In this document: piece after piece, positions 24,699 to 34,193 of the stretch
Numbering within the stretch: position 1 is the first letter of the stretch
Layout of the letters: each line of letters begins with the position of its first letter
Origin: JADKIH01 sp031385005
GTDB lineage: Bacteria > Bacteroidota > Bacteroidia > AKYH767-A > 2013-40CM-41-45
Direction: 5' to 3'
Assembly (NCBI GenBank): GCA_031385005.1
Contig: JANNBB010000050.1
Coordinates: 1-64,000 of the forward strand
Length of the DNA stretch: 64,000 nucleotides
The notes under the pieces: model-generated
What the model was told of the DNA's origin: nothing
Database searches by the model: none
What the model saw: only the letters and a program-made list of their open reading frames with translations
Made by a program: the position numbers and the translations under genes

Positions 24699-27083
24699 TT
24701 ATTTAGAAGGAATAAATGTCATTTTACTTGAATATGTCGCTTCTATCTCTTTTCTGTTCATTTTTTCCATTCGCACAACTCCTGAATTATACATTTTGGT
24801 CTGATTGCTATAATAACGACTCATAAAATTCCCGGATTGACCACTTGGACTAATATTATAACCATTTTCCGGCTGGGAGAAATCAATAGAGCGCCTCAAT
24901 GCCGGAGAAAGATTGACTTTGTAAACACCTTTCCGGTTTAAATCGAAACTCTGATTATTAATTGTTTCCAATCCACCGGGAGCAGCATATGGACCAATAT
25001 TGAAAAATTTATCAAATGGTTTTTGCTTGCCAATGACATGTTCGATTTCAATTGTATGCACTTTTTTCCAAATCCACTTCTCCGGATTGGGGCCAAATTG
25101 ATCGATTAACTCCGTAATAGTGCTATCAAATGCCTGTTCAAGAATTTCCGGTTCTGTTTCTTTAACTCCCTGAGTAATTACATTATCCCACCAAACAGAT
25201 TTATTATTTTGAAGTAAGGACTTAACTGCACATTTCTCAACATGCGTTTTTATAAAAGCTTCGAAATCCTCTTTTCCTAACTCATCCAGAAATGTATTTT
25301 CTAAAATATGAAACAGCCATTTATAATAAATCACCGGAGCAATATCTTTGAGATCATGACTTCCATCCCACTGATCGAGTATTTCTGCCGCCCGATGATG
25401 AATCTGAGTTTTTAATTTAGAAATCCCCGGTAGTTTTTTAAGCATGATCTGAGAACACTGCGATGCATTCGGGTTGATAACATCTGTATTCATTATCTGT
25501 ACATCCTTTAAAGACAATATTTTCTTAGAATGAAAAAATTGATTGATACGGATATACCGGTCGGACGGCAAATAATATCCCGGAAACGATTTAACACTGT
25601 CTGTCGAAACAGGATTATTAGCAGATAAGACAACTCCGCGTGTTGGATTTTCGATCTGGGGATTCTCCTTAAAATCATAGTACCCCAACCAATCGTCAGA
25701 GCCGGATCCATTGAGAATAAGATTTGGATTCGTGCCTTCTTTTCTCTTGACAAATTTTGCGGCTGCATACCAGGCAATATTGTCGTCTACATCTCCGTAA
25801 ACAACATTTAATCCGGGAGCGACTATCAAAGAGACAGCATCACGAAATTCACTCATCGATTGTGCTTGACACATTTTCCATGTAACCTCAGGAAGGTTTG
25901 CAGGAAACTTTAGAAGTGTCCAACAAATCGAAACAGGCATATTTCGCTCTGATTTAAAATCAGGCAACACATCGCTGCAAATCGGTCCGTGATGCGTCCA
26001 TCTGCAAGGTAATACAACAGCAGAACTATCCTTTACATAAATTATTTCATTGCGCACTTGTATCTTCTCCCAACCATCATCGCACCCAACCAATGTGGAG
26101 TCTTTCGGGTTGATTTTTTCAGCGAAAAAATCAAGATCATCATTTTCTAACATTGTCAGACCCCAGGCATGATGCCTGTTATGACCCAAAGCCGGAAAAG
26201 GGAAGCCGGCAAGAAAACTCCCATAAATACTAAACGTAGGACATTCCAGATGTGCGTCATACCAAGCGGCAGGTTGCTGAACTCCAATATGCGTATCATT
26301 CTCGAATAGAACTTTTTTACTCTTGCTTCTTTCAGCGCTAACAGCCCAGGCATTACTTCCTGTCCAGATTTTTAAAGGCAGAAGTCCTTCAATGGATGTC
26401 ATTAAGGAATCCAGTTTTCCCAAGTCAGTTGTATCAATTTGCTGCAGTTCCGCTTTAACGCCAATATCCGAAATGTAATCAGCGCCCCATTTTTTTGATA
26501 TCCTACTGATTAATGGATCTGTCTTAAATGCTGCCTGAAAATTGTATGACATAAAATCAGCAATCAGATACATATCCTTTATAGTGAATTTCTCCTTGGG
26601 GATGTCAAGCAATAAAAATTCAAACCTTTTTCGTTTAGTATCGATGTATTGATTGATCCCTTCAATGTATGCGAGCGCATCTTTTTTCCAGGGCACATCC
26701 GTATTGCTATAAAAACTTTGCGACGATTCAATTGCTCGTTGATTGATACCTAATACACGAAAAAACTTATCGACTTCCAAAGTCTTGCCACCAAAAATTT
26801 CCGAAAGTCTTCCGGCACTGACTCTTCGGGCAAGTTCCATCTGAAATAATCTTTCTTTCGCATGTAAATATCCGAGAACACGAAATACGTCTTCTTCATT
26901 CTGACCATAGATATGCGGAACACCGTAATCATCAAAGTAAACGGTAACCTGTTTACCCAAATTAGGCATTTCCCATTTTCCTGAATAAACCGGTTTTTGC
27001 AATTGAAAATAGATGTAAACAAAAAGTGCAACAGATAAAATGAGCACCACTAAAAAGAACAGAACTTTCTTAATAATTCGCAT
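24699..27083 (-). CDS. Penicillin acylase family protein (S45 Ntn-hydrolase)
   Basis: A 794-residue self-processing amidohydrolase. An N-terminal membrane anchor or signal (about 5-26) comes first, then the alpha chain (DDYGVPHIYGQNEEDVF, GYLHAKERLFQMEL), a spacer, and the beta chain beginning at the nucleophile Ser243 in WTGSNAWAVS. Autocleavage before Ser243 is expected for the family. Later blocks (GHNRHHAWGLTM, WYAAAKFVKRKEG) fit. The substrate may be a penicillin, an acyl-homoserine lactone or another amide; it cannot be deduced. It lies 8 bases after era on the same strand. Confidence 0.93.
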   Translation of the reverse strand: MRIIKKVLFFLVVLILSVALFVYIYFQLQKPVYSGKWEMPNLGKQVTVYFDDYGVPHIYGQNEEDVFRVLGYLHAKERLFQMELARRVSAGRLSEIFGGKTLEVDKFFRVLGINQRAIESSQSFYSNTDVPWKKDALAYIEGINQYIDTKRKRFEFLLLDIPKEKFTIKDMYLIADFMSYNFQAAFKTDPLISRISKKWGADYISDIGVKAELQQIDTTDLGKLDSLMTSIEGLLPLKIWTGSNAWAVSAERSKSKKVLFENDTHIGVQQPAAWYDAHLECPTFSIYGSFLAGFPFPALGHNRHHAWGLTMLENDDLDFFAEKINPKDSTLVGCDDGWEKIQVRNEIIYVKDSSAVVLPCRWTHHGPICSDVLPDFKSERNMPVSICWTLLKFPANLPEVTWKMCQAQSMSEFRDAVSLIVAPGLNVVYGDVDDNIAWYAAAKFVKRKEGTNPNLILNGSGSDDWLGYYDFKENPQIENPTRGVVLSANNPVSTDSVKSFPGYYLPSDRYIRINQFFHSKKILSLKDVQIMNTDVINPNASQCSQIMLKKLPGISKLKTQIHHRAAEILDQWDGSHDLKDIAPVIYYKWLFHILENTFLDELGKEDFEAFIKTHVEKCAVKSLLQNNKSVWWDNVITQGVKETEPEILEQAFDSTITELIDQFGPNPEKWIWKKVHTIEIEHVIGKQKPFDKFFNIGPYAAPGGLETINNQSFDLNRKGVYKVNLSPALRRSIDFSQPENGYNISPSGQSGNFMSRYYSNQTKMYNSGVVRMEKMNRKEIEATYSSKMTFIPSK

Positions 27084-27091
27084 ACGTTTGT

Positions 27092-27970
27092 TTATAATGA
27101 ATAACCAAAACGGCGAAGCTTATTCTCATTTTTACGCCAGTCTTTTTCTACTTTTACAAATATTTCAAGAAACACTTTTTTACCAAGAAACTTTTCCATG
27201 TCAATACGTGCTTCTGTTCCCACACGCTTAATGTCCTGCCCGCCTTTTCCAATCAATATGCCTTTCTGTGAATCTCTCTCCACATATACAGTTGCTGCAA
27301 TTTTTATGATTGCTGCTTCTTCTTTAAAAGCATCCACTATTACTTCGGATGAGTACGGAATTTCTTGCTGATAATGTAACATGATTTTTTCGCGGATAAT
27401 TTCGCTGACAAAAAATCGTTCGTTCGCATCACTCAAACTGTCTTTGGGAAAATAAGGTGGTGCTTCCGGAATAAATTCTAAAAGGGCTTCAGTTACTCTT
27501 TCAACATTAAAATCCTTTAGAGCTGAAATCGGAATCACAGCTTTTGGATTCAGTTTCTTTTTCCAACCATGAACAAGCTTATTTATTTCATCGGAGGATG
27601 ACATGTCCATTTTATTGATAATAACGATAATCGGTGTTTTAATTGTTAAAAGCATTTCCATCGTTTTCTCATCCAAATAGGTTTCACTGAGATCAGAAAT
27701 AAACAAGACGGCATCAGCATCTTCCAGAGTCGCTTTAACAAAATCCATCATTTTTTCCTGGAGGAGATAATTGGGTTCTAATAATCCGGGTGTATCCGAA
27801 AACACAATCTGATAGTCTTCATGATTCAATATTCCTTTAATCCGATGGCGTGTCGTTTGCGCTTTGGATGTTACAATGGAAAGCCCCTCGCCGACCAGTT
27901 TATTCATTAACGTCGATTTTCCGACGTTGGGTTTCCCTATTATCCCGACAAAACCGGATTTATGAGCCAT
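27092..27970 (-). CDS. era: GTPase Era
   Basis: A 292-residue essential GTPase that binds 16S rRNA during 30S assembly. G1 is GKPNVGKS (12-19), G3 is DTPG, G4 is NKMD, and the C-terminal KH RNA-binding domain carries GILIGKGGQDIKRVG. Length is normal. A divergent initiator tRNA lies upstream and the penicillin acylase gene follows after 8 bases. Confidence 0.97.
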   Translation of the reverse strand: MAHKSGFVGIIGKPNVGKSTLMNKLVGEGLSIVTSKAQTTRHRIKGILNHEDYQIVFSDTPGLLEPNYLLQEKMMDFVKATLEDADAVLFISDLSETYLDEKTMEMLLTIKTPIIVIINKMDMSSSDEINKLVHGWKKKLNPKAVIPISALKDFNVERVTEALLEFIPEAPPYFPKDSLSDANERFFVSEIIREKIMLHYQQEIPYSSEVIVDAFKEEAAIIKIAATVYVERDSQKGILIGKGGQDIKRVGTEARIDMEKFLGKKVFLEIFVKVEKDWRKNENKLRRFGYSL

Positions 27971-28015
27971 TTTTAATATTTTAAAGGATTATTAGCATAG
28001 TAAAAGAACGAATTA

Positions 28016-28023
28016 TATCTTTG
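28016..28023 (+). promoter_or_regulatory. -7 element before the initiator tRNA
   Basis: TATCTTTG matches TAnnTTTG exactly, about 45 bases before the mature tRNA 5' end. No clear TTG at -33 was found. Confidence 0.5.
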
Positions 28024-28067
28024 CAGTCCAAAATAAGAATTTAAAGCAAAAAGCTAACAAAATATAG

Positions 28068-28140
<73 letters not shown>

Positions 28141-28199
28141 CCTGAAAGGAATAGCCGAAGTGATTCGGCTATTTTCATTTAATACATATTTCCAATAAA

Positions 28200-29516
28200 A
28201 TGTCAACAGTAATAGCCATTGTAGGCCGTCCAAACGTAGGTAAATCAACATTGTTTAATCGTCTGACAGAATCCCGTTCGGCTATTGTAGATGAACAGAG
28301 TGGCGTTACTCGTGATCGTCATTACGGTCATGCGGAATGGAACGGTAAAAAGTTCTCCATTATCGATACCGGTGGCTATGTACGTGGTTCTGAGGATGCT
28401 TTTGAGGGTGCCATAAGAACTCAGGTAGAGTTTGCCATCGAAGAAGCCGATATGATCATGTTTGTCCTCGATGTCGAAACAGGAATTACTGCTTCTGACG
28501 ATGCTGTAGCAAGCATCCTTAGAAAAAGCGGTAAAAAGATTTTCCTCGTTGCCAATAAAGTAGATAATCCTCAACGAATTGCACAAGCTGCTGAGTTTTA
28601 TAATTTTGGCTTGGGTGATCCCTTTCCTATTTCTTCCATTAATGGAACAGGCACAGGCGAACTTTTGGATGAAATTGCCAAAAATCTTCCAAAAGATTTT
28701 GTCGATGAATCTGAAGGCCTTCCTAAATTTGCCATTATCGGTCAACCCAATGTTGGCAAATCCTCACTTCTAAATATGCTCATTGGTGAAGAACGAAGTA
28801 TCGTGACTCCGGTAGCCGGAACCACTCGCGATGCTATTCATCAGCGTTACTCAAAATACGGACACGATTTTATTCTTGTCGATACAGCAGGTATCCGGAG
28901 AAAAGCACGTGTAACAGAAGATCTGGAATTTTACTCTGTATTGAGATCGATAAAAGCCATCGAAGAAGCTGATGTTTGCCTGCTGATGATTGACGCGGAA
29001 AAAGGTCTTACTGCTCAAGATTTAGCTATTTATCATCTCATTGAAAAAAACAATAAAGGTGTTTTAGTAGTCATTAACAAATGGGATCTCGTTGAAAAAG
29101 ACAGTATGAGTTCCAAAGTTTTTACAGATAACCTGCTAGACAAACTTGCTCCATTCAACGATGTGCCTGTAATCTTTACCTCGGTTGTAAACAAGCAGCG
29201 CGTTTTTCAAACACTCGAATTAGCCATTGAAGTATTTCTAAATAGAAAGAAAAAAATTAAAACTTCTGAACTCAATGACTATCTGCTTCCGATTATTGAA
29301 AACACTCCTCCTCCATCGATTAAAGGCAAGTACATAAAAATAAAATACATTACCCAGCTTCCAACACCTACTCCACAGTTTGCATTTTTCTGCAACCTTC
29401 CCCAGTACATCAACGATCCTTACAAACGATTCATTGAAAACAAACTCCGGGAAAAATTCGACTTTAGAGGAGTACCGTTAAATCTTTTTTTCAGAAATAA
29501 AAACAAAAAAGAATAG
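28200..29516 (+). CDS. der: GTPase Der (EngA)
   Basis: A 438-residue GTPase for 50S ribosome assembly, with two tandem G domains: GRPNVGKST (8-16) with NKVD in the first, and GQPNVGKSS (about 180-188) with NKWD in the second. A KH-like C-terminal domain follows (IKIKYITQLPTPTPQFAFF). Length is standard. It is probably transcribed from the promoter before the initiator tRNA. Confidence 0.97.
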   Translation: MSTVIAIVGRPNVGKSTLFNRLTESRSAIVDEQSGVTRDRHYGHAEWNGKKFSIIDTGGYVRGSEDAFEGAIRTQVEFAIEEADMIMFVLDVETGITASDDAVASILRKSGKKIFLVANKVDNPQRIAQAAEFYNFGLGDPFPISSINGTGTGELLDEIAKNLPKDFVDESEGLPKFAIIGQPNVGKSSLLNMLIGEERSIVTPVAGTTRDAIHQRYSKYGHDFILVDTAGIRRKARVTEDLEFYSVLRSIKAIEEADVCLLMIDAEKGLTAQDLAIYHLIEKNNKGVLVVINKWDLVEKDSMSSKVFTDNLLDKLAPFNDVPVIFTSVVNKQRVFQTLELAIEVFLNRKKKIKTSELNDYLLPIIENTPPPSIKGKYIKIKYITQLPTPTPQFAFFCNLPQYINDPYKRFIENKLREKFDFRGVPLNLFFRNKNKKE

Positions 29517-29606
29517 TCAAATGCGGCGCATCCTATAAATTTCCGGGAAGAATAACATCTCCAACTTCTTCTCATTAAATCCCACACATTTTTTTACGAA
29601 TTAGTT

Positions 29607-29614
29607 TACATTTG
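29607..29614 (+). promoter_or_regulatory. -7 element of the tRNA-Arg promoter
   Basis: TACATTTG matches TAnnTTTG exactly and ends six bases before the mature tRNA, so the primary transcript would have almost no leader. Confidence 0.6.
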
Positions 29615-29620
29615 CTCATT

Positions 29621-29692
29621 GGTCTCATGGTACAATGGATAGTACGTAGGTCTCCGAAACCTAAGATCCAGGTTCGACTCCTGGTGAGACCA
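29621..29692 (+). tRNA. tRNA-Arg (CCG)
   Basis: Acceptor GGTCTCA/TGAGACC, D arm GTAC/GTAC, and anticodon stem TAGGT/ACCTA with loop CTCCGAA, giving CCG at 29654-29656. T arm is CCAGG-TTCGACT-CCTGG. CCA is not encoded. The 250 bases after it, to the next gene, show no further gene. Confidence 0.95.
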
Positions 29693-29942
29693 CGAAATAC
29701 AGTTTGGGTGCGGTATCGATTGCTATGGTTATTGAGTGCAACTTCCTGATTGAATTAGCGCACTACTAACTCAAACCGAAATTCAAACTTTCGCAATCTA
29801 AAAAGGATGATGTTTAGATAATATCCTACAAGTTAACTTTTCAGAAAACGTAATGTTTCAGGGTCGACGTCAATTCACGATGTAAAAACAATAGTCGAAT
29901 ACAAAAAAATACCTCTAAATTAGCGGCACACTTTTGTATCTT

Positions 29943-31742
29943 ATGGCATTTAACAGTTTTCTAAATAATACCCGGTGGCATAAGGCACTCTTATTTATAC
30001 TATCCTTTGCCTTTTATTTCAACACCATCCACCTGGACTATGTACTCGATGATGTACTGGTAATTACCAATAACAGTTTTGTAAAAAAAGGAATCAGCGG
30101 CATACCGGATATCCTCACACATGATAGCTACTTTGGCGCATCCGGAAAAGTTGCAAAAGCATCCGGAGGAAGATACAGACCCTTATCACTCGTGTTTTTT
30201 GCCATTGAAAAAGAATTCTTTGGGTTAAAGCCGGCCGTCTTTCATTTTTTCAACGTGTTCTATTATGCCTTATTAAATCTTTTACTTTATGTTTTCCTGA
30301 TCAAATGGGTATTTAAAGAGAATCCAATTGCAGCATTTTGCGCCACTTTGCTATTTCTGGTTCATCCTGTCCATACAGAAGTAGTCGCTAACATTAAAAG
30401 TCGGGATGAAATCCTCTCCTTACTTTTTATGATTCTTACATTGAATTTTTCATTGAAACATATTCACACAAAAAAGAATTACTATTTATTTCTATCACTT
30501 GCTTCTCTTGGGTTGGCCTTACTTTCAAAAGAACATTCTCTTATACTTTTGGGCATGTTACCTTTAACTATCTATTTGTTTTCTTCTTCAACTCTTAAAA
30601 AGGCATTCCTCTACAGCACTCCTTATTGGATTTTGATTTCAGCATATATTTTTCTTCGCTACAACATAAATAAAACAACATTTGTAGATGAAAAAGACCT
30701 GATGAATAGCCCCTATCTCCTGGCAACATTTCCTGAAAAAATTGCCACCATTTTTTGGTGCTTGCTGCAATACATTAAAATGATTTTTTATCCCTCGCCT
30801 TTAAGTTACGATTACAGTTACAATCAGATTCCCTACGTAACTTTTTCCAATGTGCAGGCTATATTATCTGTAGTGATATACGGAACACTAGTCATCGCTA
30901 CCGGCTTCTTCTTGCTCAAAAAAAATGTTACCGCTTATCTGATGGCTTTTTACTTAGCGGCTATTTTTCTTATTTCAAATTTATTTGTCAATATCGGGAC
31001 TCCAATGGCTGATCGGTTTTTATTTACTTCAGGATTCTTCTTTATCGTCGCTATTGTCCATTTAATTAATAAATCTTTTTCAAAAATTAAAAATATCAAT
31101 CCAATTATTCCAACCTCTTTACTTCTCTTAATTACTGTAGTATCTTTTGCATCTGTTTATAAGAGAAATAAAGTATGGAATAACAACAATACGCTATACT
31201 TTACAGATGTCAAAACAGCCACAAATAGTGCACGCGCCCTTGCATTCTGCGGCATGACCATCGTACCTGAAACAGATGCTATTACCGACTCACTATTCAG
31301 GATACAAAAGCTTAACGAGGCGCTGAGTTATTTTAGACAAGCTTATCAAATCTATCCCGGATTCGCATCTATGTATCAAAACTGGGGCGGGGCTTACTAC
31401 AGATTAAATAAAGTGGATAGCGCTTCCTGGGCATGGGAACAGTTAAAAAAGCTAAACCCAAACAGTAAATTCATCGAAGTAAATGACGATCTGCTTGCCA
31501 AATACTATTTCAATATCTATCGACAACAGTATGAAATTGCACTAAAAGAAAATAATCTCCCGAAAATGCTGGACACATACAGGGAGGCCGTTAAACATTA
31601 CGACAAAATGCCCGACTCATGGGTTCTGCTCGGACAATTATATCAACTGAGTAATAAATCCGACAGTGCGGAATATTCCTGGAAGAAATGCCTGGAAATG
31701 GATCCTAAAAATCAAAAAGCAAAGGAATTTCTCCATCGTTAA
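29943..31742 (+). CDS. TMTC-like GT-C glycosyltransferase with C-terminal TPRs
   Basis: A 599-residue membrane protein. About ten membrane segments span residues 15-415 and TPR-like repeats (LSYFRQAYQIYPGFASMYQN; PDSWVLLGQLYQLSNKSDSA) fill about 440-599. The first outside loop carries the acidic pair Asp36-Asp37 (LDYVLDDVLV) expected of GT-C enzymes. The blocks GRYRPLSLVFFAIEKEFFGL and HPVHTEVVANIKSRDEILSL match the pattern of eukaryotic TMTC O-mannosyltransferases and their bacterial relatives. It probably moves a sugar from a polyprenyl-phosphate carrier to protein or another acceptor. The next gene encodes a GT2 that could make that donor. The ATG at 29943 was chosen over a TTG three codons earlier. 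Confidence 0.82.
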   Translation: MAFNSFLNNTRWHKALLFILSFAFYFNTIHLDYVLDDVLVITNNSFVKKGISGIPDILTHDSYFGASGKVAKASGGRYRPLSLVFFAIEKEFFGLKPAVFHFFNVFYYALLNLLLYVFLIKWVFKENPIAAFCATLLFLVHPVHTEVVANIKSRDEILSLLFMILTLNFSLKHIHTKKNYYLFLSLASLGLALLSKEHSLILLGMLPLTIYLFSSSTLKKAFLYSTPYWILISAYIFLRYNINKTTFVDEKDLMNSPYLLATFPEKIATIFWCLLQYIKMIFYPSPLSYDYSYNQIPYVTFSNVQAILSVVIYGTLVIATGFFLLKKNVTAYLMAFYLAAIFLISNLFVNIGTPMADRFLFTSGFFFIVAIVHLINKSFSKIKNINPIIPTSLLLLITVVSFASVYKRNKVWNNNNTLYFTDVKTATNSARALAFCGMTIVPETDAITDSLFRIQKLNEALSYFRQAYQIYPGFASMYQNWGGAYYRLNKVDSASWAWEQLKKLNPNSKFIEVNDDLLAKYYFNIYRQQYEIALKENNLPKMLDTYREAVKHYDKMPDSWVLLGQLYQLSNKSDSAEYSWKKCLEMDPKNQKAKEFLHR

Positions 31743-31835
31743 TTCATTGATTAATTTCGTATTTTCCCCTCCGGTTATTAACCTGCTTATTTTTTTATAC
31801 GACGTGGATAACTTCAAAACTCTTATACAACTAAC

Positions 31836-33263
31836 TTGACTCATTCCGGAAATAATTCAACAGCATTTTTCGATGCGCTTGCGGATGGTCGTGTTCGATC
31901 TCGTAAACAACACCGTTACTATTGGAATGAAATTTCCAACTATTGCAATTTCTTCTCTCATAATTCTTTGTCCATTCTTGAAGTGGGATGCGGTACCGGA
32001 GAACTACTGAATTCTTTAAAAGGAAATAAAAAAACAGGAATCGATTTTAGTTCGAAGATGGTTGAAATCGCACGATCCAATTTTCCGGAGATAAATTTTC
32101 ATGTTATGCCGGCCGAAAACATTGAGCTAAATGAAAAATACGATCTGATCATCTTATCAAATCTCATCGGATATATCGACGACATTCAAAAAGTATTTGA
32201 ACAACTTCACCGTGTTTGTCATGAAAGAACAAAAATCATTGTTACCTATTACAATCATCTTTGGGAGCCCACATTAAAACTTGCCGAATTTTTGGGGCTG
32301 AAATTAAAAACACCCAATCAAAACTGGCTGACAAAAAATGACATTAAAAACCTTTTGATGCTGAGTGGTTTTGATGTGTACAGAGAAACCAGAAGAATGA
32401 TATTCCCAATTTACATCCCCCTTCTATCTGAATTCCTGAATAATTTTCTTGCGAAGTTTCCTCTGATAAGACAACTCTCGATAAACAGTTATTCTTTTGC
32501 TCAGGTCAAACCTTTTCTTACAAACGAACAAGTAGTAAATCGATATTCAGTTTCTATTGTTATTCCCGCCAGGAATGAGAGTGGCAATATTGAAAATGCA
32601 ATAAAACGTATGCCTGCATTCGGTACTTTTCAGGAAATCATATTTGTTGAAGGACATTCAACGGATGATACCTGGGAAAAAATAAATGAAGTAAAAAACA
32701 AATATGGTGACACACATCGTATCAAAATTGCCAGGCAGGATGGTATTGGTAAAAACGATGCCGTGCGTAAGGGCTTTAGCATGGCTGAAGGAGAAATTCT
32801 TATGATCCTTGATGCGGATTTGACCGTATCTCCTGAAGATTTACCGAAATTCTATTTTGCAATTGCGACCGGAAAAGCAGACTTTGTAAACGGCTCACGT
32901 CTCGTATATCAAATGGAAAAGGAAGCCATGCGTTATTTAAATATGCTGGGGAATAAATTTTTTAGTCTGGTATTTTCATGGCTGCTCGATCAACCATTTA
33001 AAGACACACTCTGCGGTACAAAAGTTTTACTCCGTAAAGAGTATGAAAACATGAACCAAAACCGTGAGTACTTTGGAAATTTTGACCCCTTTGGCGACTA
33101 TGATTTAATTTTCGGAGCATACAAACTGAACCTGCGCATTGTCGAACTTCCCGTTCGTTATCATGAACGAACCTATGGATCGACAAACATCTCTCGAATA
33201 AAACATGGCTTTCTGCTGTTAAGAATGTGCTTCTTTGCATTCAGAAAAATTAAGCTTAAGTAA
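31836..33263 (+). CDS. Methyltransferase - GT2 glycosyltransferase fusion
   Basis: A 475-residue two-domain protein. Residues about 1-215 are a class I SAM-dependent methyltransferase (EVGCGTG at 49-55, then acidic Asp70 in GIDFSS). Residues about 237-475 are a family 2 glycosyltransferase (VSIVIPARNESGN, DxD-type DADLT at 326-330, and KDTLCGTKVL typical of dolichyl/undecaprenyl-phosphate sugar synthases). The frame is continuous, so this is a real fusion and not a sequencing join. No ATG lies near the beginning, so the start is probably the TTG at 31836; the next ATG would cut into the methyltransferase. It follows the TMTC-like gene by 93 bases and ends at a terminator. Confidence 0.85.
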   Translation: MTHSGNNSTAFFDALADGRVRSRKQHRYYWNEISNYCNFFSHNSLSILEVGCGTGELLNSLKGNKKTGIDFSSKMVEIARSNFPEINFHVMPAENIELNEKYDLIILSNLIGYIDDIQKVFEQLHRVCHERTKIIVTYYNHLWEPTLKLAEFLGLKLKTPNQNWLTKNDIKNLLMLSGFDVYRETRRMIFPIYIPLLSEFLNNFLAKFPLIRQLSINSYSFAQVKPFLTNEQVVNRYSVSIVIPARNESGNIENAIKRMPAFGTFQEIIFVEGHSTDDTWEKINEVKNKYGDTHRIKIARQDGIGKNDAVRKGFSMAEGEILMILDADLTVSPEDLPKFYFAIATGKADFVNGSRLVYQMEKEAMRYLNMLGNKFFSLVFSWLLDQPFKDTLCGTKVLLRKEYENMNQNREYFGNFDPFGDYDLIFGAYKLNLRIVELPVRYHERTYGSTNISRIKHGFLLLRMCFFAFRKIKLK

Positions 33264-33283
33264 TATTGCTTCATGATTGATCA

Positions 33284-33317
33284 TAAAAAAAGCCCCATCG
33301 TAGACGGGGCTTTTTTG
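33284..33317. terminator. Bidirectional terminator between the fusion gene and gldN
   Basis: AAAAAAAGCCCC pairs with GGGGCTTTTTT around ATCGTAGAC. It lies between convergent genes and has a T-run on both strands. Confidence 0.92.
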
Positions 33318-33332
33318 TTTTTTAGTGAGCCA

Positions 33333-34178
33333 TTAAAACTCCCACATATCATGTTCGTAATTCACGATTTCGTTTTTTATTTTCTCGGCTTCCAGCAAAG
33401 CGCTAATGCCTGTCTTGTAATCTTCAATACGACGATCATAAACGTTTGTCTCTTTGTATATGTAGCTACCAAAAAGTCGCTTCTGAAAAATTTCATCAAA
33501 TGATCGGCGTTCAGCATCGTTTTCGCGATTAAACACTTCAGCATTTGCTAAAAGTTTTCTGGCTTCCGGATAGTAAATCCAGAAGAGTGGCATTTTTATA
33601 TTTCCTTCACGGACATTACCTGACTCATCAATTGCAAACATCAAAGGAGCCATACCAATTATGCGCACATCCATTACAGAGCGTTGTTTATCGAAGAACC
33701 AATCTTCTTTTACACGGTAACCAATAACCTTGTCTCGGGAGAAATCACGGGCTACAACGGTATCGTAGGAATCATAAGGAGGATCCGGTCGCTGCATCTG
33801 TACAGTATCTGTACGCGCACCTCCGCGAGTTTCGATTTCCTTCATGGTAAGCGGAGCGATAAATTCATCGTCTACATAGCTATATGCAGTTAATGAACCT
33901 TCCTGAACAGCATCCATAAGTAAATCCGTTAGATTTTTCCTGTTGGTAGTTTGTTTACTACTAGGAAAACGCAGAGGAAGATTCATCTTCTCGTTCAAAT
34001 CGATTACACGCCAAATGCGCTTCGACCATTGAACATCTGCTTCGCGTAAATACGGGTAAGGTATTACCTGACGAGTTACGGTGTTTTCTTTTACATAAAC
34101 ACCATCGAGCACGTTTTGTGACATAGCTGTTCCCGCATAAATCGAAAACATTAGTACAAACAGGATCCTTAATTTCAT
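33333..34178 (-). CDS. gldN: Type IX secretion / gliding protein GldN (PorN)
   Basis: A 281-residue exported periplasmic protein: signal peptide (1-20, AMSQ), then the GldN fold (DGVYVKENTVTRQVIPYPYL, SKRIWRVIDLNEKMNLPL, FDEIFQKRLFGSYIY). With the lipoprotein GldK it forms the periplasmic ring of the type IX secretion system. Last gene of gldKLMN, 15 bases after gldM, and followed by a strong terminator. Essential for secretion in Porphyromonas and Flavobacterium. Confidence 0.95.
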   Translation of the reverse strand: MKLRILFVLMFSIYAGTAMSQNVLDGVYVKENTVTRQVIPYPYLREADVQWSKRIWRVIDLNEKMNLPLRFPSSKQTTNRKNLTDLLMDAVQEGSLTAYSYVDDEFIAPLTMKEIETRGGARTDTVQMQRPDPPYDSYDTVVARDFSRDKVIGYRVKEDWFFDKQRSVMDVRIIGMAPLMFAIDESGNVREGNIKMPLFWIYYPEARKLLANAEVFNRENDAERRSFDEIFQKRLFGSYIYKETNVYDRRIEDYKTGISALLEAEKIKNEIVNYEHDMWEF

Positions 34179-34193
34179 GAGACCTCCTTTTTA

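Noticed and set aside
28245..28745. Leftward frame of 166 codons opposite der
   Set aside because: Lies within the conserved first GTPase domain of Der on the other strand; composition is not protein-like.
33273..33503. Small rightward frame of 76 codons
   Set aside because: It spans the bidirectional terminator and lies antisense to gldN; no start signal or family pattern.
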